Positions 1 through 7,881 of a stretch of DNA of 46,850 nucleotides are shown one piece after another. Made by a program: the position numbers and the translations under genes. The stretch is from an uncultured Kiritimatiellota bacterium (GTDB lineage Bacteria; Verrucomicrobiota; Kiritimatiellia; RFP12; DVOR01), in NCBI GenBank assembly GCA_944389565.1, contig CALXMV010000018.1, positions 1-46,850 on the forward strand. The letters run 5' to 3'. Position 1 is the stretch's first letter; each line of letters opens with the position of its first letter. The notes under the pieces are model-generated. The model made no database searches. It was not told where the DNA came from and worked only from the letters and a program-made list of their open reading frames with translations.

Positions 1-753
1 AACATGCAGTACGCCATCGAGAACGGCAAGGTCTACGTCCTCGAGGCCAACCCCCGCGCCTCCCGCACCGTCCCGCTCGTCTCCAAGGTCTGCGCCATCC
101 AGATGGCCGCCGCCGCCACCCGCCTCATGCTCGGCACACCCTTCGGCCAAGCCGGCCTCCGCCACGGCACGATCCCCTACTACGGCGCCAAGGAGGCCAT
201 CTGCCCCTTCGACAAATTCCCCGAGGTCGACCCCGTCCTCGGCCCTGAGATGCGCTCCACCGGCGAAGTCCTCGGCCTGGCGCGCGACCCGGCCCTCGCC
301 TTCTGCAAGAGCCAGGAGGCCGCCAACGCCCCCCTCCCCGAGAGCGGCGCCCTCCTCGCCTCCCTCTCCGTCAAGAACGACGAATCCGCCCAAGCACTCA
401 AAGCCTTCGTCGACCTCGGCTTCACGCTCTACGCCACCCCCGGCACCAAGCGTTTCCTCGACGGCCACGGCATCCCCAGCAAGGCCGTCGCCAAAATCGG
501 GAAAGGCCGCCCCAACGTCCTCGACCTCATCCTCAACAACGAGGTCAGCCTCGTCATCAACACCCCCAGCCCCCGCCGCGACGCCCGCGCCGACGGCTCC
601 TCCATCCGCAAGGCCGCCCTCAAATACCGCGTGCCCTACATGACCACCCTCGCCGCTGCCGAGATGGCCGTCAAAGGCATCGCCGCCCGCCGCAAGGAAG
701 GCGAGGGCCCCGTCGAATCCATCCAGGAATACCACGCCTCCATCCAATACTGA
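1..753 (+). CDS. carB: Carbamoyl-phosphate synthase large subunit, C-terminal part (cut by window edge)
   Basis: The reading frame is open from base 1 and stops at 751-753, so only the last ~250 residues are present. The first part is the tail of the second ATP-grasp domain, with the metal/ATP-binding motif LEANPRASR followed by VPLVSKV, typical of CarB. From about residue 110 the MGS-like allosteric domain follows (ATPGTKRFL, KIGKGRPNVLDLI, INTPSPRRDARADG, YMTTLAAAE). The enzyme makes carbamoyl phosphate from glutamine-derived ammonia, bicarbonate and 2 ATP for pyrimidine and arginine synthesis in the cytosol. Codon use is strongly C-ending, unlike the exopolysaccharide genes that follow. 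No carA is visible; it would lie outside the window. Confidence 0.96.
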   Translation, partial: NMQYAIENGKVYVLEANPRASRTVPLVSKVCAIQMAAAATRLMLGTPFGQAGLRHGTIPYYGAKEAICPFDKFPEVDPVLGPEMRSTGEVLGLARDPALAFCKSQEAANAPLPESGALLASLSVKNDESAQALKAFVDLGFTLYATPGTKRFLDGHGIPSKAVAKIGKGRPNVLDLILNNEVSLVINTPSPRRDARADGSSIRKAALKYRVPYMTTLAAAEMAVKGIAARRKEGEGPVESIQEYHASIQY

Positions 754-762
754 CCCCATCAT

Positions 763-793
763 CCCCCTCCCTGCCCAAAAAACGGGGAGGGGT
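763..793 (+). other. Stem-loop after carB
   Basis: CCCCTCCC (764-771) pairs perfectly with GGGAGGGG (785-792) around an A-rich loop. No T-run follows on either strand, so it is not a classical intrinsic terminator. It could stabilise the carB 3' end or act with a factor. Confidence 0.5.
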
Positions 794-811
794 ATACCCA
801 CTGGGGTGGAT

Positions 812-822
812 TGTGGTATAAT
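812..822 (+). promoter_or_regulatory. Promoter of exopolysaccharide operon (extended -10)
   Basis: TGTGGTATAAT: perfect -10 hexamer at 817-822 preceded by TGTGG. No recognisable -35 lies 16-18 bp upstream. The predicted start near 829 gives a leader of about 26 nt with a CGGAGGA ribosome-binding site at about 836-842. Confidence 0.75.
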
Positions 823-854
823 CCCCCACGTTTTCACGGAGGACCCCTGTTCGC

Positions 855-1955
855 ATGAAGGTCGTGCACATCATCTCGGGAATCGCGCGCTCCAGCGGCG
901 GGCCGTCGCGCTCGTCGCAAGGCTTGGTCGCGGCCCTGAACGCCGCCGGCGTCGAGGCCTGGCTCGTGACGTGCACCCCCGGCGAGAAACCCTGGCTCCC
1001 CGGCGTGGAGCGCTTCCGCGCCCCCTCCCGCCCCGGCCTTCTCGCCCTCCGCGCCTTTCTCCGCGAGACCCTCGCCACCCTCAAACCCGACCTCGTCCAC
1101 CTCCACGGCCTGTGGCAACCGCAGATCCACTTTGCGGCTTGCGCGGCACGTGAGGCCGCCATCCCCTACGTCATCTCGCCGCGTGGGATGTTGGAGCCAT
1201 GGTCGTTGCAGCAGGGGAAATGGAAAAAGCGGTTGGCGATGGCGCTGTATCAGCGGCGCGACCTGCGCGAGGCCGTGGCATTGCACGCGACGGCGATGGC
1301 GGAGGCGGGGCAGTTTTATGCGTTGGGGTTCACTCAAAAGGTGTTGGAGAGCCCGAATGGCGTTGCGGAGCCGACCCGTCTGCCGCCGAGGGCTTTGCGG
1401 AAAGATGGTTTTCGTCGGGTGTTGTTCATGTCGCGCATCCATCGGAAGAAAGGTCTCCTGGATTTGGTGGAGGCCTGGGAGCGTGTGCGCCCTCAAGGAT
1501 GGAAGGTGGAAATCGTGGGGACCGATGCGGATGGTTACCAGCGAGTGGTTGAGGAGGCTGTCCGCAAAAAGTCGCTCCAGGATGATTTCGTCTTCACGGG
1601 CCCATTGATGGATGACGACAAATGGCAGGCCTATGCGCGGGCGGATCTCTTCGTGTTGCCGACCTATTCGGAAAACTTCGGTATCGTGGTGCCTGAGGCA
1701 CTCTATGCCGGGGTGCCGGTCGTCACCACCAAAGGGACGCCGTGGGCGGAATTGGAGTTTTATCGTTGTGGCCGATGGATTGACCTTGGCGTGGAGCCCT
1801 TGGTGTTGGCTTTGCGTGAGATGATTTCGATTACTGACGAGCAGCGTGCCGCGATGGGGGCGCGTGGGCAGACTCTGGTGAAGGAGCGGTACACGTGGCC
1901 CGCCATCGGTAGGAAGATGGCCCAGGATTACGCGGAGCTCTTGGGGCACTCGTGA
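855..1955 (+). CDS. Glycosyltransferase family 4 (GT-B fold)
   Basis: A 366-residue GT4 enzyme that would add a sugar from a nucleotide-sugar donor to a lipid-linked glycan on the cytoplasmic membrane face. The N-terminal acceptor domain opens with MKVVHIISG and contains HLHGLW and VISPRGMLEPWSLQQGKWKKR, the signature of exopolysaccharide GT4 enzymes. The C-terminal donor domain has RIHRKKGLLDLVEAW and the E-x7-E motif (Glu273 and Glu281 in ENFGIVVPEAL). The start is the ATG after a GGAGGA box. It is the first gene of a five-gene unit. Codon use changes inside the gene: C-ending codons before about 1180, then many G- and T-ending codons (ttg, gtg, ttt) to the end, suggesting a mosaic gene at the edge of a transferred segment. 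The exact sugar cannot be predicted. Confidence 0.93.
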   Translation: MKVVHIISGIARSSGGPSRSSQGLVAALNAAGVEAWLVTCTPGEKPWLPGVERFRAPSRPGLLALRAFLRETLATLKPDLVHLHGLWQPQIHFAACAAREAAIPYVISPRGMLEPWSLQQGKWKKRLAMALYQRRDLREAVALHATAMAEAGQFYALGFTQKVLESPNGVAEPTRLPPRALRKDGFRRVLFMSRIHRKKGLLDLVEAWERVRPQGWKVEIVGTDADGYQRVVEEAVRKKSLQDDFVFTGPLMDDDKWQAYARADLFVLPTYSENFGIVVPEALYAGVPVVTTKGTPWAELEFYRCGRWIDLGVEPLVLALREMISITDEQRAAMGARGQTLVKERYTWPAIGRKMAQDYAELLGHS

Positions 1956-1968
1956 TGGTGTGGTGAGC

Positions 1969-3486
1969 ATGACGACAGGGCAAAAACCCTATTTGTTCAA
2001 GCATGTGCTTTGGGGGCTTCTTGGCCTCGTGGCGATTTGCGGCTTGATGAAGGTCTCCAATGGGGCGGGCTTTCTGGCGATGTTCGCGGTGATGATTCCC
2101 GCCTTCGCGAAGAATCGGGCCTCCTTGCTCCTTTGGATTCTGCTCGCCATCCCGATGCTGACGGTGACGAACGGTTTTTTGGCGCCGAAGGGATTTGTCT
2201 TCTCGATTGGCGCGCGTGTGGCGTACCTGCTGATTGCCGCGATCATGATCATGCAGAACGTGGGGCGTCGGTCGCCACGAAGCGTGACGCCTTTTTTGGC
2301 GCTTTTCCCCTATCTCGCTTTGCAAGCGTTGACCTCTTCGATGGGGTATCAGCCAATCATCAGTTATCTGAAGTTGATTCTCTTCGTGTTCATCTTCTTG
2401 GCGTTTTATGGGATTGCCTGCGCGGCGGGATCGCGTCGTGAGGCTTCGGCGGCGGGGCTGCGTGCCGCGTTGCTCTCCGTGGCGTGTTTCCTGATTTTGG
2501 GATCCGTGGCGTTGATTCCCTTCCCGGGAATCGGGAAGTTGGGCGCGGCCGCGGCAATCGCGCAGGGGCTTTCCCCTGAATCGGTGGGGCTTTTCATGGG
2601 GGTCACCTTCCAGCCGCAGACGTTGGGGCCGACGGTGGGGGTGATGAGCTCACTGTTGCTGGCGGATCTCCTCTTTTCCGTCCGCAGATGGGATCCGTTG
2701 TATTTGGCGTTGCTGATTGCCGCGCCGATTCTGATCTTCTACACGTCCAGCCGCACGGCGATGGGGACTTGGTTGGCGGGCATGTGCTTCACGTCGTTTG
2801 TGTTTATGTGCGCGAGTGGGGTGGGGGCGCGATGGAAAGGGAAAGCACTTGGTGCGCTGACGTTGGCCGGCATCGTGTGCGGGATCGCGCTTTTCTCCAC
2901 GCCGCAAATGCGTGACAAGGTCATGGCGTTCGCCTTCAAGACCGGCAAGACCGCGGCTTACCTTGACGACACGAGCTTCGAGCGACTCACTTCCTCGCGT
3001 CAGGGGTTGGTGGATAGCGCGATGATCGATTTCCGGGAGAGTCCGCTGATCGGGACAGGGTTTCAGGTGTCGCGAGCGTTGGGGGCGCGCGATATTCGCT
3101 CATGGACGCAATTGCTCTCCGCCCCGATTGAGAAAGGGGTGTGGGTGACGGCCATCTTGGGTGAGGGCGGCATCATCGGGTTCCTTTTCTTCGTGATATT
3201 TCTGATTGCCACGTTTTATCTGTTATTGACGCGTCGCGCCTATGTGGGTGCGTGTGCGTTGTTCGTCTTTCTCATCTCTAACCTTGGCGAGTTCACGTTC
3301 TTTTCCATGACGGGTGCAGGCGGGTTGATGTGGGCGAGTGTCTTCGCCGGTGTGGCGATTGACGCGCAACGTCTGCGTCGCCCCCTGCCGCCTTGGGGAT
3401 GGCAGTATCAAATGAGGCCGGTGCCGCAACCTCAGCGGGCGATTCCGGCCGGAAACGTTCAATGGAGTGTCTCACATGAATCGTGA
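1969..3486 (+). CDS. O-antigen ligase / polymerase (Wzy-WaaL-like membrane protein)
   Basis: About 505 residues, strongly hydrophobic with roughly ten to twelve predicted membrane spans. The Wzy_C/O-antigen ligase region shows the short conserved stretches TSSRTAMGTWLAG, RLTSSRQGLVDSAM, SPLIGTGFQVS and the large loop before GVWVTAILGEGGIIGF. Such proteins polymerise undecaprenyl-linked repeat units or transfer them to an acceptor in the periplasm. The ATG at 1969 follows GGTGAGC; an in-frame GTG at 1960 would add three residues. It starts 13 bp after the glycosyltransferase stop and its own 3' end overlaps the next gene, so the genes are translationally coupled. Polymerase and ligase roles cannot be separated from sequence alone. 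Confidence 0.87.
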   Translation: MTTGQKPYLFKHVLWGLLGLVAICGLMKVSNGAGFLAMFAVMIPAFAKNRASLLLWILLAIPMLTVTNGFLAPKGFVFSIGARVAYLLIAAIMIMQNVGRRSPRSVTPFLALFPYLALQALTSSMGYQPIISYLKLILFVFIFLAFYGIACAAGSRREASAAGLRAALLSVACFLILGSVALIPFPGIGKLGAAAAIAQGLSPESVGLFMGVTFQPQTLGPTVGVMSSLLLADLLFSVRRWDPLYLALLIAAPILIFYTSSRTAMGTWLAGMCFTSFVFMCASGVGARWKGKALGALTLAGIVCGIALFSTPQMRDKVMAFAFKTGKTAAYLDDTSFERLTSSRQGLVDSAMIDFRESPLIGTGFQVSRALGARDIRSWTQLLSAPIEKGVWVTAILGEGGIIGFLFFVIFLIATFYLLLTRRAYVGACALFVFLISNLGEFTFFSMTGAGGLMWASVFAGVAIDAQRLRRPLPPWGWQYQMRPVPQPQRAIPAGNVQWSVSHES

Positions 3487-4825
3487 CATTGCGTGCATCG
3501 GTGCGGGGTATATCGGCGGGCCGACGATGGCGGTGATCGCCATGAAGAATCCCGATCGGAAAATCATGGTTGTGGATATCAACCAGGAGCGTATCGACGC
3601 GTGGAACTCGGACGCGTTGCCGATTTACGAGCCGGGGCTTGAGGAGGTGGTGAAGGCATGCCGCGGGAAGAATCTGTTCTTCTCGACGGACATCGCCGGC
3701 GCCATCAAGGCGTGCGACACCATTTTCGTGGGGGTGAACACGCCCACCAAGACCTTCGGCGAGGGTGCCGGCTATGCCAGCAACCTGCAGTATTGGGAGG
3801 CCGCCGCGCGAACCATCTCCCAAGAGGCGAATGGCGACAAGATCGTGATCGAGAAGTCGACGTTGCCGGTGCGCACGGCGGATGCGATGGCCGCGGTGCT
3901 CCACACGCATCCGGAGCATACCTTCACGGTGCTCTCGAATCCGGAGTTTTTGGCCGAGGGTTCGGCCATCAAAGATTTGCTGGAGCCTGACCGCGTGCTG
4001 ATCGGCGGGCCGCAGACGGCGCGGGGGGCGGCTGCCGTGGAGGCCTTGGCCGAGGTTTACGCGGCGTGGGTGCCGCGCGAGAAAATCGTCACCACGAACG
4101 TTTGGTCGAGCGAGCTCTCCAAACTGGCGGCGAACGCGATGCTCGCCCAGCGCATCTCGTCGGTCAACGCGCTTTCGGCGCTTTGCGAGGCGACGGGCGC
4201 GGACATCGAGGAGGTAGCCAAGGTGCTGGGGATGGATCAGCGCATCGGCGCCAAGTTCCTCAAGGCCGGCCCCGGCTTTGGCGGGTCATGCTTCCGCAAG
4301 GACGTGCTGAATCTCGTTTACCTGTGCCGCTCTTACGGTCTGGAAGCGGCGGCGGATTACTGGGAAGGGGTCATCCGCTTGAACGAGGAGCAACAGCGGC
4401 GCATTGTCGCGCGCACGGTCAAGGCGCTTTTCAACACGCTCGCTGGCAAACGCATCGCCCTTTTCGGGTTCGCGTTCAAGGCCAACACCGGCGACACGCG
4501 CGAGACGCCCGCCCTCACTGTCGCCAATCTGTTGGCCGAGGAGCATGCGCAGATCGTCGTGACCGACCCCAAGGCACTTCCCAACGCCAAACGCGATCTC
4601 GCGCATCTCACCGGCGTCACGTTGGAGCCCGACCCCTACCAAGCCGCCGTCGATGCGGATGCCATCCTGCTCATGACCGAATGGTCGTGCTATCGCGATT
4701 TGGATTGGGCGCGTCTGCACGCCCTTATGCGCAAGCCCGCGCTGATTTTCGACACGCGCAATCTGCTGGATCACGCAGCTCTCCGCGGCCTTGGCTTCAA
4801 TGTCCTTGCCGTCGGGCGGGAGTGA
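3476..4825 (+). CDS. ugd: UDP-glucose 6-dehydrogenase, eukaryote-like type
   Basis: A 449-residue enzyme oxidising UDP-glucose to UDP-glucuronate with two NAD+, supplying an acidic sugar for the polysaccharide. The N-terminal Rossmann motif is GAGYIGG (about residues 7-13). The catalytic cysteine is about residue 272 in GFGGSCFRKDVLNLVYLC. The sequence matches animal/plant UGDH far more than the usual bacterial Ugd: NAWNSD-like AWNSDALPIYEPGLEEVV, CRGKNLFFSTDI, VGVNTPTKTFG, VPREKIVTTNVWSSELSKLA and NAMLAQRISSVNALSALCEA. The ATG at 3476 has GGAG 9 bp upstream and overlaps the previous gene by 11 bp. Confidence 0.95.
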   Translation: MNRDIACIGAGYIGGPTMAVIAMKNPDRKIMVVDINQERIDAWNSDALPIYEPGLEEVVKACRGKNLFFSTDIAGAIKACDTIFVGVNTPTKTFGEGAGYASNLQYWEAAARTISQEANGDKIVIEKSTLPVRTADAMAAVLHTHPEHTFTVLSNPEFLAEGSAIKDLLEPDRVLIGGPQTARGAAAVEALAEVYAAWVPREKIVTTNVWSSELSKLAANAMLAQRISSVNALSALCEATGADIEEVAKVLGMDQRIGAKFLKAGPGFGGSCFRKDVLNLVYLCRSYGLEAAADYWEGVIRLNEEQQRRIVARTVKALFNTLAGKRIALFGFAFKANTGDTRETPALTVANLLAEEHAQIVVTDPKALPNAKRDLAHLTGVTLEPDPYQAAVDADAILLMTEWSCYRDLDWARLHALMRKPALIFDTRNLLDHAALRGLGFNVLAVGRE

Positions 4826-4842
4826 CGTCTGGCGTCCCTGTC

Positions 4843-6069
4843 ATGACATTGGCGAAGGCGGAGGATTGCACGGGGTGCGGGGCTTGTCGGGCGGCGTGCG
4901 CCCGTGGGGCCATCGTCATGCAGGCGGACGCGGAGGGTTTTCTCCGGCCGGTCGTGGACATGGCGCGATGCGTGGGGTGCGGGGCGTGCGAGCGGGCCTG
5001 CCCGGTGTTGCGGCCAGGAGCGCCGGATGGCGCGCCGACCTGTTTCGCCGCGCGGGTGACCGATGGCGCATTGTTGCGCGACAGTGCCTCGGGCGGGGTG
5101 TTTTCCGCTTTGGCCCACCCCGTGCTGGGGGCGGGAGGCCTTGTCTTCGGATGCCGTTGGGAGGGGCCGCCGCTCACGGCAGTCCATGCGGCGGCGGAGG
5201 ATGATGCAGGGCTTGCGGCTCTGCGTGGCTCCAAGTATGTCCAGAGCGATTTGCGCGACACGTTTAGGGAGGCGCGTGCGGCCTTGCAGGCCGGGCGCCG
5301 CGTGCTTTTCTCCGGCACGCCTTGCCAAATCGCCGGCCTGCTCCGTTTCCTGGGGAAACCGTCTCCCAATCTTCTGACCGTCGAGATCATCTGCCACAGC
5401 GCGCCGAGCCCCGCGGTGCTGGCACGTTTCCGCGAGGTCTTGGAAGCCGCGCATGGCGGCGTGCCGGTGACGGATCTGCGTTTCCGCGACAAGCGCGATG
5501 GCGGCACATGGGGGGCCGGCCATCTCGCATGGCGATTGGCGGATGGCCGTGGCGGTTCCGAGCCCTTTGCGCGGACGTTTTACGCGCAGGCGTTTTTCAA
5601 CCATGCTTGCTCGCGGCCCAGTTGCGCCCGGTGCGTGGCCAAGGAGGGGCGCAGCGGCGCGGATGTCACGATCGGCGATTTGTGGGGGGTGAGGCGGCTC
5701 TGCCCGGCGTTCGATGACGACCGAGGGGCGTCCGTCATCGCCGCGCACACGCCTGCCGGGCTTTCGGCGGTACGTGCCGCCGCGCTCGATTTGCGCCCGA
5801 TCGATGCGGAAGAGGCCTTCCTCGACAATCCCTATTACCGCATCCCCGCGCCGTCGTCGTCGCGTCGGGCGTGGTTCATGAGGCGTTTCGCGCGGATTTC
5901 GTTCGCGCGTGCGGCGGCTTATGCCGCGCGCGGGCCGTGGCTCGTGTGGATGGCCGGCCGTGTGTGCCGGAAAGTCCGCAACGTTCTCGCCAACATTTTC
6001 GCATTTCGCATAACTTCGGGGGGGGCAAAGGCTTATAGCGGCCTCTTGAATCTCCCGGCCACCGCCTGA
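4843..6069 (+). CDS. Coenzyme F420H2 dehydrogenase beta-subunit-like iron-sulfur protein
   Basis: A 408-residue protein with two [4Fe-4S] ferredoxin motifs at the N-terminus (Cys9/12/15/19 and Cys43/46/49/53), followed by the FrhB/FdhB N-domain (SGGVFSALAHPVLGAGGLVFG) and C-domain (GTPCQIAGLLRFLG, VEIICHSAPSP). A later cluster SRPSCARCVAKEGRSGADVTIGDLWG could bind further metal. In bacteria, relatives lie in capsule and O-antigen loci, usually beside polysaccharide pyruvyl transferases, and are thought to move electrons to a sugar-modifying reaction; the reaction is not established. F420 itself is not implied. An in-frame GTG at 4822 overlaps the ugd stop (GTGA) and could be the true start, adding 7 residues; neither start has a well-placed Shine-Dalgarno. 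Confidence 0.87.
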   Translation: MTLAKAEDCTGCGACRAACARGAIVMQADAEGFLRPVVDMARCVGCGACERACPVLRPGAPDGAPTCFAARVTDGALLRDSASGGVFSALAHPVLGAGGLVFGCRWEGPPLTAVHAAAEDDAGLAALRGSKYVQSDLRDTFREARAALQAGRRVLFSGTPCQIAGLLRFLGKPSPNLLTVEIICHSAPSPAVLARFREVLEAAHGGVPVTDLRFRDKRDGGTWGAGHLAWRLADGRGGSEPFARTFYAQAFFNHACSRPSCARCVAKEGRSGADVTIGDLWGVRRLCPAFDDDRGASVIAAHTPAGLSAVRAAALDLRPIDAEEAFLDNPYYRIPAPSSSRRAWFMRRFARISFARAAAYAARGPWLVWMAGRVCRKVRNVLANIFAFRITSGGAKAYSGLLNLPATA

Positions 6070-6080
6070 GGAGATTCCCC

Positions 6081-7121
6081 ATGTCCCAACCCCAAGAGTC
6101 TGACCGTCCGTGGCGCCATCATTGGGCGCTTTCCCCGATTCGCAAGCTGTGGCAATGTTTTTACCGGGTGTATACCGCGCCGCGGCGGGTCTGCGCACGG
6201 CTCAGGCGGTATGACCTGTGGCGGCTGTGCCAGGCGTCCTGGGTGAAGAGGGCGTTGTCGCGCGAGACGTGCGTGGCGGAGATCGTCGTCCATTACCATG
6301 TCGTCGAGAAGGGGCTCACCATGCCGGGGCGCCGCCTGAACTTCGGGCACGCGATGGTGACCCTGCTGGCGCGGCAATGCTTGGCCTTCCAAGAGACCTT
6401 CGGGGTGGAGGGGACCCCGCAGGTGCGGCATGCGATTGCCGTCCTTCGCGCGTACGCGGCGCTTCACGATTCGTCCGCGCGGGCGGAGGCCCCTGTTTTT
6501 TGGGCGGATTTCGAGGACTTGCTCGCGCACTTGCCGGAGGTCCCGCCGGCCACCCAACCGCACGTCACGCGGGAGGCCTTCTTCGCGGCGGTTCATGCGG
6601 ACTTCGAGGCCTTCGCGCGTTCGCGCCATACGCTCCGCCATTATGCGGGGCCGCTCCCCATCGAACGCGTCCGTGCGGCGGTCGCCCTCGCGTGCGAGAC
6701 GGCACCTTCCGCCTGCAACCGCCAGCACGCCCGCGTGCGTTGCGTGAGCGATCCCGCACTGCGTGACCGCCTCCTGGCGTTGCAGAACGGCAACCGCGGA
6801 TTCGGCCATCTGGCCGACAAGGTCTTGGTCGTCTCGGCCGATTGCGATGATCTGCTGAGTCCTGCCGAACGCAACGATGCGTACGTCAATGGCGGCATCT
6901 TCCTGATGAATCTCTGCTACGCCTTGCATTATCATCAGATCGCGCACTGCATGCTCAATTGGTCCGTCAGTCCCGAGACGGATCGCGCGTTGCGCGCGCT
7001 CATCCCGATTCGGGAGAGCGAGGTCGTCCTGGCGCTCCTGACCTGCGGCGAGGCGCCGGAATGTTTTGATGTCGCGATGTCCCCGCGCCGCCCGGTGGCG
7101 GAGATGTACACGGAGGTGTGA
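6081..7121 (+). CDS. Nitroreductase-family protein of polysaccharide cluster
   Basis: 346 residues. The C-terminal half (about 175-346) is a nitroreductase-like FMN domain: SRHTLRHYAGPLPIERV, ACETAPSACNRQHARV (the usual APSACNRQPW flavin/substrate site), YVNGGIFLMNLCYALHYHQIAHCMLNW. The N-terminal ~170 residues carry VVHYHVVEKGLTMPGRRLNFG, a segment seen in nitroreductase-like proteins of capsule loci. It probably performs a flavin-dependent redox step on a glycan precursor, possibly fed by the iron-sulfur protein immediately upstream (11-bp gap, GAGGAG box). Last gene of the unit; a strong terminator follows. Confidence 0.85.
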   Translation: MSQPQESDRPWRHHWALSPIRKLWQCFYRVYTAPRRVCARLRRYDLWRLCQASWVKRALSRETCVAEIVVHYHVVEKGLTMPGRRLNFGHAMVTLLARQCLAFQETFGVEGTPQVRHAIAVLRAYAALHDSSARAEAPVFWADFEDLLAHLPEVPPATQPHVTREAFFAAVHADFEAFARSRHTLRHYAGPLPIERVRAAVALACETAPSACNRQHARVRCVSDPALRDRLLALQNGNRGFGHLADKVLVVSADCDDLLSPAERNDAYVNGGIFLMNLCYALHYHQIAHCMLNWSVSPETDRALRALIPIRESEVVLALLTCGEAPECFDVAMSPRRPVAEMYTEV

Positions 7122-7136
7122 GGCGCTATCGCGCGG

Positions 7137-7173
7137 AAAAAGCCTTGGCGGGCAAGCCGCCAAGGCTTTTTTT
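7137..7173. terminator. Bidirectional intrinsic terminator
   Basis: AGCCTTGGCGG / CCGCCAAGGCT, an 11-bp perfect stem with a 5-nt loop, flanked by A5 on the left and T7 on the right. It serves the exopolysaccharide unit on + and the fmdB-mutarotase-deoC unit on -. Confidence 0.95.
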
Positions 7174-7187
7174 GTGCCCTGTGGCTT

Positions 7188-7880
7188 TCAGGGCGTTCCG
7201 GGGAAACCGGGGAGGCACGCCTTTTCCTCGTCGGAGAGCAGGGCGAGGACGTTGCCGACGCCGAGGCGGGTGCAACCCATGGCGAGGTAGGCCTCGGCGT
7301 CGGCGCGGGTGCGGATGCCGCCGGAGGCCTTGACCTGGATTTTGCCCTGGGCGGCGTCGAGCATGACGCGGACGGCGTGCGGGGTGGCGCCGCCCTGCGG
7401 GGCGAAGCCGGTGGAGGTCTTGACGAAGGCCGCGCCGGCGGCGATGGCGCAGGAGACGCCACGGCGGATCTCGGCGTCCGTGAGCAGGGCGGTCTCCAAG
7501 ATGACTTTGACGGGGCGTCCGCCCGAGGCGTCGACGACGGCTTGGATGTCGTCGATGACGGTTTGGTCCTGGCCGTCCCGCAGGGCGGAGAGGTCGGCCA
7601 CCATGTCAATCTCCCCCGCGCCGTCGCGGGTGGCGTGGAGGGCCTCGCTGGCCTTGATGGCGCGATCGGTGTTGGCGTGCGGGAAGCCGACGACGGCGGC
7701 GGTGAGGGTGTCGCACCCGGCGAGGCCGGCGGCGGCGGCCGCGACGTCGCGGCCGCGCACGCAGAGGCACTCGACGCCGATGGCGCGGCAGAGGCCGATG
7801 GCCTCCCGCAACTCCCGCGCGGCGGTGGCGGGTTTGAGGATGGCGTAGTCGAGGGTTTTGAGGAAGGCGCGGGTGTCCAT
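7188..7880 (-). CDS. deoC: Deoxyribose-phosphate aldolase
   Basis: 230 residues, a class I aldolase TIM barrel converting 2-deoxyribose 5-phosphate to acetaldehyde and glyceraldehyde 3-phosphate during deoxynucleoside salvage. The Schiff-base lysine is Lys154 in FVKTSTGF, with partner Lys184 in IQVKASGGIR and Asp92 in GEIDMV. The length fits the short Bacillus-type DeoC. The start codon lies 1 nt after the stop of the upstream mutarotase gene, so the two are co-translated. Last gene of its unit, 15 bp before the shared bidirectional terminator. Confidence 0.96.
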   Translation of the reverse strand: MDTRAFLKTLDYAILKPATAARELREAIGLCRAIGVECLCVRGRDVAAAAAGLAGCDTLTAAVVGFPHANTDRAIKASEALHATRDGAGEIDMVADLSALRDGQDQTVIDDIQAVVDASGGRPVKVILETALLTDAEIRRGVSCAIAAGAAFVKTSTGFAPQGGATPHAVRVMLDAAQGKIQVKASGGIRTRADAEAYLAMGCTRLGVGNVLALLSDEEKACLPGFPGTP

Positions 7881-7881
7881 G

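Noticed and set aside
763..822. Hairpin after carB as an intrinsic terminator
   Set aside because: The stem is strong but no T-run follows on either strand, so it is listed only as a stem-loop.
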